Below the pieces are notes generated by a model that saw only the letters and a program-made list of their open reading frames with translations, was not told the DNA's origin and searched no databases. From Blepharisma stoltei (lineage: Eukaryota > Ciliophora > Heterotrichea > Heterotrichida > Blepharismidae), in contig CAJZBQ010000036.1 in assembly GCA_914767885.1 (NCBI GenBank), positions 372,001-436,000 of the forward strand: a DNA stretch of 64,000 bases, given 5' to 3'. Both the position numbers and the translations under genes were made by a program. The number at the start of each line of letters is the position of its first letter. Position 1 is the first letter of the stretch. Below are positions 1 through 8,531 of this stretch, one piece after another.

Positions 1-87
1 TATCGGCAGCTAAAGTCCTTAATATTTATAAATTTGAGACCTCATTTTGCACATAATAGCTTAGTCATTGAAAAATGTAATCACAAT

Positions 88-1618
88 ATGGAAGGCAGCA
101 AGAAAAAAAAGACCGCAATTCTTTATGCTTACAATGGCTCTCAATTCAATGGTAGCCAAGTTCAAAACCGTCACGAAGGAACAAGAACAGTTGAGGAAGT
201 CCTTGAAAAAGGCCTTTTCGAATCTGGCTGCATATCTCAGGACAATTATGGCAATTTAAGCAAAGTGAAGTGAAGCCGCGCTTCAAGAACAGACAAAGGA
301 GTGCACGCACTTTGCACAGTTGCAGGTCTTCGTATGTTGTGAGCCCCAAAGCCAGATAACGAAATTATCGATGAAATAAATTCACATCTTCCATCTGATA
401 TTCGAGTTATCACAATTAAACTGGTGGCTAACAAATTCAATGCCAAGAATAACACAGATTACAGAGAATATGAATATATTTTCCCTTTTAAAGCCTTATT
501 CCCAGATGAAGAATTTTCTCTGGATGTAGTCAAAAGAGTCAATGAAATGACAGCAAAAATTCAAGGAACGCACTCATTCCACAATTATTCAAGAGATATC
601 GAAATTAACACACCTCAGGCCAAAAGATACGTAATTAAATTCGAGGCTTCTACAGAGCCTGTTTTATATGAAGGAAAACCGTATTTAAAGTTTACTTTTA
701 TAGGGCAAAGCTTTATTTATCATCAAATTAGAAAAATGGTAGGAATGATAGCTTCTATTTTACTAGGGAAGTATATGCTGTGCTAGATTAGATTCGTGCT
801 ATAAAATAAGTCTAAGATTGTTGTTTTAATTGCATCATGTGAATACCAAATTTGTTTATAGCCTTATAATATGGAAGCAATTGAAGAGTCTTTCAAAAAC
901 CCGAAATTTTATGTGCCTTTGGCTCCTGCAGAAGGGCTTTATTTCGTAGCTTCGCACGATGCCTACTCCACAACGACTATTTTTTGGCCTATTTTTCTCT
1001 TAATTATTTTTGATCAATTTTGGTCAATTTGCTATGAAAATAATTCTATATTTGCCATTTAAGGTGATTTTCAATCAATATTAGTATTTTTTTGACAGAA
1101 GTTATATTATTATTTTTTTACATTAAAATAAAGGCTAAAAAATTGTCCAAAACATAAGACCAAAAAAAATAGGCTAAAGAAATAGACCAAAAATAAACCA
1201 AAAAAATCAGGCGTCGTGCGAAGGTATTCTTTATATAGCAGAGTTCATTATTCAAAATATAATATAAACCAACAAAAAAAATAGCCAAAACAAAAGACCA
1301 AAAAAATATGTCAAAAAATTAGACCAAAAAAAAGTCTTTATGGTGTAGGCGTCGTATGAAGGAATCCTTTATTTAGCAAGAGTTCATTATTCAAAATATA
1401 ATAGGAAAATGTCTCACAGACCTATTATTATAACTGAGGAAGAAGAGAAAAAAATAAAGGAGTTTTTTACCACACATATTTTGCCGACGATATGCTCTAA
1501 AGATGAAGTTTTCAGAGCATGGGTTGATAGAGAGTTTAGAGGTACAGAACAAAATATTGCGAATGAGGAGAACAAAGAAAGTGAATCTGAGTGTGAGGAT
1601 AATAAATCTGATAGCTAA
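88..1618 (+). CDS. PUS1: PUS1-type tRNA pseudouridine synthase, interrupted by two IESs
   Basis: The TruA/Pus1 family isomerises uridine to pseudouridine in tRNA and some other RNAs. The signature SRASRTDKGVHA with the catalytic Asp is present near residue 70. It is reached only if TGA at 271-273 is Trp. Later blocks HSFHNYS, FIGQSFIYHQIRKMVGMI and ARVHYSKYN match the family order. The frame is broken twice. Removing 772-864 (TATA repeat) joins LLGKY to NMEAIEESFK. Removing 937-1366 (CTTTATTT repeat) joins APAEG to LYLARVHYSKYN. The resulting CDS is 1,008 nt, 335 aa, normal for the family. The ATG at 88 is the first in frame; the frame is open further upstream but without an ATG. The C-terminus is acidic (NKESESECEDNKSDS). 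Confidence 0.9.
772..864. mobile_element. Short IES (93 bp) in PUS1
   Basis: The direct repeat TATA occurs at 772 and at 865. The 93-bp segment between carries in-frame TAG and TAA codons. Its length is a multiple of three, and removing it fuses two conserved PUS1 blocks without loss. There is no obvious inverted repeat. It is too long for the 15-nt introns of this genome and lacks usable GT/AG ends in the right phase, so an internally eliminated sequence fits best. Confidence 0.8.
937..1366. mobile_element. Fold-back IES (430 bp) in PUS1 with a tandem-duplicated end
   Basis: It is flanked by CTTTATTT at 937-944 and 1367-1374; excision of 430 bp (1 mod 3) shifts the frame exactly as needed. 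Ends are inverted repeats: CTTCGCACGATGCCTAC near 950 against GTAGGCGTCGTATGAAG near 1347. The interior is A/T-asymmetric, T-rich on the left and A-rich on the right, with many GACCAAAA-type units, and so can fold back. Positions 1211-1264 are a near copy of 1350-1403, which includes the edge of the next exon, so the right side is duplicated. Confidence 0.85.
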
Positions 1619-1711
1619 TAAGACATTAAATACATGAATAAAAATAATTAAATTAAAAACTGATAAGTAATATGAATCAATAGTAATGGTAAACGATATA
1701 AATGATAAAAA

Positions 1712-1783
1712 GGGCCGCTCCGGGAATCGAACCCGGGACCTCTCGCACCCAAAGCGAGAATCATACCACTAGACCAAGCAGCC
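1712..1783 (-). tRNA. tRNA-Pro (anticodon UGG)
   Basis: The minus strand folds into a canonical cloverleaf of 72 nt. The acceptor stem GGCTGCT pairs with AGCGGCC, with one G-U pair. The D arm is GGTCTAGTGGTATGAT. The anticodon stem CTCGC/GCGAG encloses the loop TTTGGGT with anticodon TGG. The T arm is CCCGGGTTCGATTCCCGG. There is no intron and CCA is not encoded. The A box (TGGTCTAGTGG) and B box (GGTTCGATTCC) supply the internal Pol III promoter. The sequence closely resembles eukaryotic tRNA-Pro. Confidence 0.97.
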
Positions 1784-1963
1784 TCACGTAAGTTATTACT
1801 GAAATTAAATTTATATAATAATTAGTTTAGCCATTATGTTTTAATATAAAATTAATAATTTCACTCTTCATTTTGAAATCTGCAATCTATATAAAGAGAC
1901 TCTTATCTATTTACAATTTAATTGACTATATCTTTTAATTAGTTTTATTTCATTATATTGAAT

Positions 1964-3426
1964 ATGTCGAACCAAACTCAACAAACAGACTTTGTTCCAA
2001 GACTAAAAATATTCACTTTAAAAAATTTTATTATTTTTAAATAAAAAATATATACATAATCATAAATATAATTCATAAATCATGCTGAAATATGATATCA
2101 CAACTTATTATTGTGCACACTTACATAAGGTATATTATTTTTTTTTGTTCCAAAAAGATATGGTCTACAATATTCTCCTCCTTCAATTACACTTGAATAT
2201 TTTGTGCCTTCCAAAAAGAAACTCTATCATCACAAAATGGAGCTAAGAGAACTTGATCCAGCCCATGATCCTGCTGATTGGTTGGATTATCTAACTATTT
2301 TATAGGTAAATCCTATAAACTGCCTTATAAGGGCAGGAAATTGGAGCTGGAATCTCTCCAGTTGTTGGACCAACTCAGTCTGGTCAAACTAATTGGAGAG
2401 TTGGCAAAGGGACCTCTCTCCAGTTGGTCTGACAACCTCAGCTGGTCCAGCAACTGAAGGATTTCCAGCTCCAGTATCCTGCCCTTATAGGGCAATTTAT
2501 AGGGTTTGCCTATGTCTATTTGAACAAACAATTATTTAACTGATTGATTTAATTTAAGATCTCTTATATTCTTCATTAGCAATAATTTTGATAATCAATA
2601 GAGTGCGTTGATATCAATTTTTCTGATAAGGGTTAATTAAATATTACAAATAAGCTATAAATTTTAAATGTACTTATTAGAATAATTTGCATATGCATGG
2701 TATGCTAAATAGGCAATAGTATTTCTCCTAAGCAAGCAATAATTGTGCTGGAGCTATATAGGATACCTTTGAATAATATTTGCACATGAAACTCGTTATA
2801 AAACGGATGGAGTAAGGCAAAATCATGGATTATATATAGATCCACGAATTGTAGATGAATCACAGTTAATTAATTTAATTGAACATCTTCAAAGCCAGAT
2901 TTCTTATGGGGGGATTGATTTTAACAATCTTTCTCCTGACTCCCTCAATTAAATTAGAGCCATAAAATCTGTCACAAAATTTAGCAGAATAATTTTTATT
3001 TTAAAAAAACTTTACAAAAAAAGTTACGATCTGAAATATATATTTAATGTATTTTATGGAGATTTCATTCATAAAATTAATCAATTCAGGGTACCAAATT
3101 CTTATAGATTATCCTGCCTTAATTACCTCCATATAATAGATCAAAACTCTGTTTAGATAACTTATTAATTCATATATAAATTTCCGTTGAAAAATTATTT
3201 GCTCTAATTTAAAGGGGGCTAATTTACCCAAAAATGAAAATTTTATGGATATTTTGCCCCAATTTAAGGGTGGAGTGAGGAAATTGAAGAATATAAGAGA
3301 CAAGTTGATGAAATGAATAATTATGGTCAGAATGAAAATTATTACTTATATGGAAATCAAGAAGAGTATTCTGATGAAGAAGAGGCTAGCGATTTAGAAA
3401 TTGATTTCGATTTTAAATTAAAATAA
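1964..3426 (+). CDS. CEP19: CEP19-like centrosomal/basal body protein, interrupted by three IESs
   Basis: CEP19 is a small centriole/basal-body protein needed for ciliogenesis in animals. The start is MSNQTQQTDFVP at 1964. Removing 1991-2143 (10-bp repeat TTTGTTCCAA), 2292-2812 (TAA repeat) and 2937-3275 (TGA repeat) gives one 450-nt frame of 149 aa. It reads through RYGLQYSPPSITLEYF, DPADWLDYLRQNHGLYI, LINLIEHLQSQ and NLSPEEIEEYKRQVDEM to an acidic end EIDFDFKLK. The N-terminal GLQYSPPSITLEY block and the C-terminal acidic/hydrophobic tail correspond to animal CEP19. Without the excisions none of these blocks are in one frame, so both the gene call and the excision model support each other. 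Confidence 0.85.
1991..2143. mobile_element. IES of 153 bp in CEP19 with 10-bp direct repeat
   Basis: TTTGTTCCAA is at 1991-2000 and 2144-2153. The insert is very AT-rich, 153 bp (a multiple of three), with stop codons. Excision joins MSNQTQQTDFVP to KRYGLQYSPP. There is no TNA repeat and no CTCCC terminus, so it belongs with the long-direct-repeat group. Confidence 0.8.
2292..2812. mobile_element. IES of 521 bp in CEP19 containing a near-perfect palindrome
   Basis: The flanking repeat TAA (2292-2294 and 2813-2815) joins DPADWLDYL to RQNHGLYI. Near its left end lies a roughly 215-bp palindromic element, about 2300-2515, whose arms begin TAGGTAAATCCTATAAACTG and end in the complement. The arms contain further inverted units of the CCAGTTG/CAACTGG kind. 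The rest of the insert is AT-rich single-copy-looking DNA, so the palindrome is probably nested in an older IES. Confidence 0.85.
2937..3275. mobile_element. CTCCC-family MITE, AAATTGAAAC variant, IES in CEP19 (TGA repeat)
   Basis: The left end TGA-CTCCCTCAATTAAATT and the right end CCCAATTTAAGGGTGGAG-TGA are imperfect inverted repeats. The 3-bp duplication is TGA at 2937 and 3276. Excision of 339 bp joins NLSP to EEIEEYKRQ in frame. A subterminal copy of the motif (AATTTAAAGGGGGCTAATT) lies near 3205. Confidence 0.88.
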
Positions 3427-4240
3427 ATTAAGTGCTATAAAGTATATTTTGATTGTAGATGAACTACTTACCATAGAATTTAATATCTATAGGCAATTGT
3501 GAATTATTAAAGCATCGCTCAAAATTCTTTTATTTGAGTTAGATATAACCCGAGTGCAATTGCGATTTTTGATCTTTCCCGGTGGTAAATAATATTTTAT
3601 AAACCAACTAATAAAACTTCCATCTTGCAGGACACTTGCTAAAAGGTTTTTGCCGTGTGTGGAATTGGTAAAATCAGCATTAGTTGGCTTGGCTAACTAG
3701 AATCTTTCACATCTGAAAGCCCAGGAATCCTGAGCCAAAATTGTGTCGGGACTATATAGAAAAGACATTAAAAATTTAGTTGATAGAAAACTGCCTTAGT
3801 TATTTATATTTATGCATAGTAGTTGCATCTATAATATGAGCATCAATATTGATATACTCAAGGCTTTAACTTCACTAATCACGTGAGGAGCTTGCTAAGT
3901 CAATTCCAGTTGATAAAAGGGGTTCCCAATTTTTCAAATCTCCAAGATATAGAAGATTTATAAATTTAAAATGGTTCGTCAACTGAAGCTGACTTAGCAA
4001 GCTCTCAACTTTGCAAATGAAGCTGAAGGCTTTATCAATCTATATGAAGTTCAAGCTATAATATCTTGGATTTTTTTCAATTAAAAAAGATAATTTTATT
4101 TTGTATATAATGCATAAACATTAATCATTATCTTTAGCAAGCCAAAATCGCTTCTCAACAACTTCTGATCCCATATTACTAAAAAATACTTTGTTCATCA
4201 GTTTCTGAGAATAAAAGACTTAACATAAAAATATAAAAAT
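3427..4240. other. Intergenic region with a fold-back element and a possible structured RNA
   Basis: No gene is recognised. At about 3890-4010 there is an inverted repeat, GAGCTTGCTAAGTCA at 3890 answered by TGACTTAGCAAGCTC at 3988, inside weaker outer arms (about 3860-4045). It resembles a MITE. Around 3645-3765 the sequence is GC-richer and can form three small hairpins: TAGTTGGC/GCTAACTA, CTTTCA/TGAAAG and CAGG/CCTG. This could be a small noncoding RNA or another repeat, but nothing in it identifies a family. Confidence 0.45.
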
Positions 4241-6124
4241 ATGAGTAGCTATGCTATCGACGTGACTAATAGCCGAGTCAAAGAAATCATGGAAGAACTT
4301 GGAATAGAAGAAAATGAACTTCTAAACAAGTAACTACCAAATAGGACTCTAGAAGATTTTGCCGATGCAAGAGTAACCTCCGAAGTTCAGCAGCTTCGAT
4401 TTGAATATTACAGCAAAAAACTCAAAGAGACAGTCAAGCGCATTCGCGACGTCTTAAAAGACAGAACTATGACAATAATCAAGCAAAATAGTCTACCTGA
4501 TTTGCCTCAAACCTACAATAGTGTTTCACTATCCACCGAAAGAGTAACTCCAAGACTTCAAGATATTGCAAAAGCTGAAGAAGAACGCCTTAACAAGCTC
4601 AAAGAAATGCAAAAGCAGAAGCTAATCAATACCTTGGCATGGCTTGAAAAAGTTGACGAAGCTGAAAAAAGCTTCACAAGCCCCAAAAGTGCTTCATCGC
4701 CTAGACTAAGCCCAGGCCCTTCTACTACAAAAAGTCTAAAATATAAAGCAAAAATCGAATCTTTTAAAAAAATCCAGCAAGAAAAATTCAAAGAAAAGAG
4801 AAAAGAGCAGGCAGAAAAACAAAAAAATCTGTATAACAAAATCATCATGGACATGAAATTCCACAGTGAAAGAGAAAAATTAATTGAGCAGCAGAAAAAA
4901 GAAATAGCAAAAGAAAAAGATGAAGCGTTGAAAAGAAAGCAAGAAGAAATCAAAGCTATAAAGGAAGGGGAAGAAATATTAAATGAGCATATAATTCAGG
5001 AGCAGCTTGATTCTTTGCAATCAAGAATTATGAAGTCAGAAGAAAAGTATGCCACTGAAAGACAAAATAAATTATCCAAAACACTTGGACTGAGAAAATT
5101 TTGGGATCATGTGCTCGGAAATCTTGACAGGCTAAAGCAAACCCATGAAGTTGAAGATGTGCTAAAATTAATTGCAAAGCAGGAAAAAGTAAAAAAGAGA
5201 AGAGAGCAAATAAGGCAAAAGCTGGAAGAAGAAGTGAACATAAGAAGGGAAAAAATGGAAAAAAGAAAAAATGCAGCTCATACCAAAGTAGCCAATGATG
5301 AAAAAGAGCTGTATAAGAAAGTCCACTATTTGGAAAAAAGGCTGACTACGTCCCAAAAGAACTTAGAATCCAAGCAAGAAGAGTGGAAAAAAGAAGTAAT
5401 GCTAAGAAAAGAACTTCAAAGACTCAAAGAGCTTGATGGAGTTACCAAAGTTGAAAGAGCCAATAGGAGATTGGTAACTCCCCCCCCTCCGTGAGTGAAC
5501 AAAAAAATTTTGTTCACTCACGGAGGGGGGTTAATTTTTTTTTTTTAAAAAAATTTATATTTAAATTTTATAAAAAAATATTGTTTTTTCGAAATTTAAA
5601 AAAATCCTGATTCGCAAAAATTGGAAAGCAAATATTAATTTAATTTATAAAATTTATCTTTTAAAAATGCAATTCGTTTAAAATTAAATAGAATTAGCTC
5701 GAGATTTCATTATACTAATTATCATTTATATATCAATTTTTTTTTCCCAGAAACAATTTTTCTATTAAAAAAATTTTTGTTCACTCACGGAGGGTGGTTT
5801 TTTGGCAAAAAATAGGGATTTTTTCTAATGGTTTTGTTCACTCACGGAGGGGGGGGAGTAAGCAATATTTAGAAAGCTAAAAAACTGCAAATGCTTGAAA
5901 AGCAGCTAATGACAAGCCAAAGAATTGATGCATTGAAGTCTGAAAGAGAAATGGTTTTGTCCAAGAAAAGGGAGGCTGCGACGAAAGAAATGATACAAAG
6001 AGAAAAAATGAAAGAAATTTTTGCGATTGTTTGCAGATCACCAAAATCAAAAACTGCCCAAGAGCAGCTAAGGATGCTTGATATTTTGAAAAAGCCTTCT
6101 TCAGAAGGTGAAGAAGAATCATAA
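4241..6124 (+). CDS. Lys/Glu-rich coiled-coil protein, with an IES inside a 15-nt intron
   Basis: I do not recognise a named family. After splicing the protein is 489 aa. An N-terminal segment MSSYAIDVTNSRVKEIMEE and a Ser/Pro-rich patch (SPKSASSPRLSPGPS, near residue 115) precede about 330 residues of almost continuous heptad-like K/E/Q helix. A filamentous or cytoskeletal role is likely but unproven. Intron 1 is 4330-4344 (GTAACTACCAAATAG), removing an in-frame TAA. Intron 2 is GTAAGCAATATTTAG; in this DNA it is split by a 384-bp MITE (5475-5858) inserted after its first three bases. Only removal of the MITE and then the intron joins ERANRRL to KAKKLQMLEK. Total after removals is 1,470 nt, divisible by three. 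Confidence 0.85.
5475..5858 (+). mobile_element. CTCCC-family MITE (CCGTGAGTGAAC variant) inside a 15-nt intron
   Basis: The 3-bp repeat TAA is at 5475 and 5859. The left end is a hairpin: CTCCGTGAGTGAACAAAA, a short AT loop, then TTTTGTTCACTCACGGAG. The right end carries two further direct copies of GTTCACTCACGGAGGG, at about 5777 and 5834, before GGGGGAG-TAA. The core is about 220 bp of AT-rich DNA conserved among copies. This is one of the most intact copies and serves as a reference for the family. Confidence 0.93.
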
Positions 6125-6283
6125 TTAATATATTTATACAACTAGCATTTGCTATATTAAGCCATCTAAACTTGAACTTTTTTGTCTTGCAATATAAATT
6201 TAAGTTTCATAATTTCCACACTTAAAATAAAATTCTTTCTGATATAAGACCCGCTTAAATATCAGTTATAATTAATAAACTTT

Positions 6284-7619
6284 ATGAATATACAACTGCT
6301 TTGGCTGCTAATTTCGCCAGCTCTTTCATGCCCAGTTTACACCTGCGCTTTAGATACAGACCCTCTGCCAGGCAACAAAGTTTATACTTTCGATTCCGCT
6401 TTCTATAGCGTTTAAATGTCCACTACGGGGTAGCCCTTTCCAGAGCTGCCACCATATTTATCCACGTGTCGGGCACATGGACCTCTGAATCGATCCACTT
6501 CGTTACACCATGGCACGGGTAAATACAGCGTTCCGGCTTCGACGGGCTGCCTTGCTTCGCCTTCCTTGAATCAGCTCCTGCGTGTGTTCCGCCTAAGGGT
6601 CACCTTCCTCGAGTGTGCTGAAAGGTAAAACTTCAAGCCTCTTGATGTACTTGGAGCAGTGTCTCGGGTTATCTGCCAGAGTTAAACTGCTATTGCTGCA
6701 CAGAAGTTCTCAGAAGAAAACCTAACCCCATAAATAAAATTGTTTGAGGGATAGAAAATTAGCGAAGCTAATTTCACTCGAACCGAATGCCATTTTATTT
6801 ATCGATTCCGCTTCCAATCAATACACAATGCAAGCTTGCCAATATTCTTATCTGACCTCAGATCACCCGAAAAACTGGGGAACTGAGGATGGCTATTGCA
6901 AGGATTTTCCAGACATTCGAAGGTGGGCATCGCGCACTTACCAAGAGTATTATGAGTTTATACTTCTAGGAGAATATACAATTTGTGATCCTGACAGCAC
7001 TTCAAAACTATGTGATTACAATAGCAATTTAGAATGCTACTTTAACTCGACAATGGGAAGCTACGCATGTGGTAAAACATTAAATTCAGGAGACGATTGC
7101 GCTTCATCTGTTGCACCTTGCCCATACAGCCATGTTTGCAACCTTGGAAGGTGCGTTGAGATGTTTACCTTGAGTCTTGGCGATGAAGCAAACAATGTAA
7201 AAGCTTGCCCTGGAGGGACAGAACTGAAAAAAGTTGAAGAAAAAAAGGTTTGCGACATTGCTCCAGCTAGTTTTGGATCAATTCCAAAGAAATGCCAAAG
7301 TAGCGATGATTGTGCAAATTATTTTACTACTGATCTGACTGATTGTGTATGTGGGATAAACTCAGAGGGGCAATCATACTGCCAGCTGTTTCCTGGAGAT
7401 GATCCTTATTTGAAATACTATGAGGCGGTTAAGACGCGTACATTTGACGATATGGTTTACTGGCAGTTTGTAAGTGAAAATTATGGCTATTTGCAAGGGA
7501 GCATCCCTGAATGCCTCAGCAACGTTTGAAAAGATTATGGAGAGTATATAAAGGTAGACCAAAATAATGCGTTTTTATTAGGATCTGCAGCAAGTGCCTT
7601 TATTTTAAGTTTAGCATAG
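6284..7619 (+). CDS. Secreted Cys-rich protein, probably GPI-anchored
   Basis: The N-terminus MNIQLLWLLISPALSC is a typical signal peptide. The mature part is 290 aa with many paired cysteines (CDYNSNLECYF, CPYSHVCNLGRC, CQSSDDCANYF, CVCGIN), a pattern common in ciliate surface proteins. The C-terminus GSAASAFILSLA is a small-residue stretch followed by a short hydrophobic tail, which fits a GPI signal. The frame is interrupted by a SINE-like insert between two copies of TCGATTCCGCTT (6390, 6802). Excision of 412 bp joins VYTFDSA to SNQYTMQACQ and gives 307 aa. One TGA is read as Trp near the end (LSNVWKDYGEY). The exact function is unknown. Confidence 0.8.
6390..6801 (+). mobile_element. SINE-like IES, copy 1 (412 bp) with 12-bp direct repeat
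   Basis: The flanking repeat is TCGATTCCGCTT. The insert is GC-richer than its surroundings, has no terminal inverted repeat, starts near GTCCACTACGGGGTAGCC and ends GCCATTTTATTTA directly at the repeat. Internal blocks TCCGCCTAAGGGTCACCTT and GCCAGAGTTAAACTGCT recur in the copies at 14001, 19356 and 40616. Long imperfect target duplications and lack of inverted repeats point to retroposition. Confidence 0.88.
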
Positions 7620-7720
7620 AGTTTATACAGTGGGAATATAAAATATTGGATAATCATTAGTAAATTAGTTCATTATAATACTTCACATTGCCATTGTGAT
7701 TTGATAATTTTAAAAAAGCC

Positions 7721-7963
7721 ATGAAGTCTGCGTATGTAATCCCGTATCCTGAAGGACCCAATACACCTGACGATGGCGTCAAACCCAGATCTATCCTAAG
7801 AAAATCCACATGTGAGCCGAAGAGTTTTCGAGTCGTTACCAGAGCAAGTACAATTGATAAAAAAGTGTCTTTTAAAGATCCCGTCCATGAGCTGTATGTA
7901 GTAGAGCCCATTATATATAAAATGCCAAGAAAAGAAGCGAGCTGCACATGCACAATGTTTTAA
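7721..7963 (+). CDS. Small basic protein with an RVxF-type PP1-docking motif
   Basis: An 80-aa frame begins at ATG 7721 and is uninterrupted. It contains KKVSFKDPVHELYVVE around residue 46, which matches the K/R-V-x-F consensus followed by acidic residues used by regulators of protein phosphatase 1. The C-terminus is Cys-rich (EASCTCTMF). No full-length family is recognised, so a PP1-regulator role is inference from the motif alone. The frame on the opposite strand (7657-7953) is less protein-like. Confidence 0.6.
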   Translation: MKSAYVIPYPEGPNTPDDGVKPRSILRKSTCEPKSFRVVTRASTIDKKVSFKDPVHELYVVEPIIYKMPRKEASCTCTMF

Positions 7964-8531
7964 ACTAGATAAAAAAGATGTAAAAAGAGTTTATATCAGA
8001 TAAATGCAAGCCGACAAGTTAATCTGTGGACTTAATTCGTTATGTAAATTATACACTAAATTTTTATTAACTTAGCGATGGCCCGAGATCAATTGGCTAC
8101 TACTATTTGCATTTTGGATAAGCAATAATCAATTTAATGGACAAATATACCAAAGGTGGTTTTTCTATTTATCAATAAAATACTCAAGGATATGAAAACT
8201 CGAATAGTCCATTAAAAAATTATTTATTAGTCTATTAAATATCATTAGTAAAAATCTATATAAAGATTTTCCTGCAGTATGAAAATGGACGATATAACTG
8301 CAAAATTAGAGTTAATATTTAAAATTTAAATATCCTTATTGATTATAATTTAAATTTTTTAAAAAATAGTGATTCCAAGCATATTTTTAATGGTCATTGG
8401 AAGGTGAATTATTATGGTGGCATTATTAACAAAATCAAATAAAAATTAAATTTTAGAGGCTAAGAAAATCAAAATCCATTTCATAATTATAAATCCAATT
8501 TCTCAAAATCTCATAAGAAACCGAAAAAAAT
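7964..8531. other. Intergenic AT-rich region
   Basis: About 570 bases without a convincing coding frame on either strand. A weak inverted pair (AATGGACAAA near 8135, TAGTCCATT near 8205) suggests a decayed element. It should hold the start-proximal region of the large gene beginning at 8532. Nothing else is seen. Confidence 0.4.

Noticed and set aside
4558-4953. Minus-strand frame of 131 codons opposite the coiled-coil gene
   Set aside because: Mirror of a Lys/Glu-rich coiled coil, giving a Phe/Ser-rich shadow frame.
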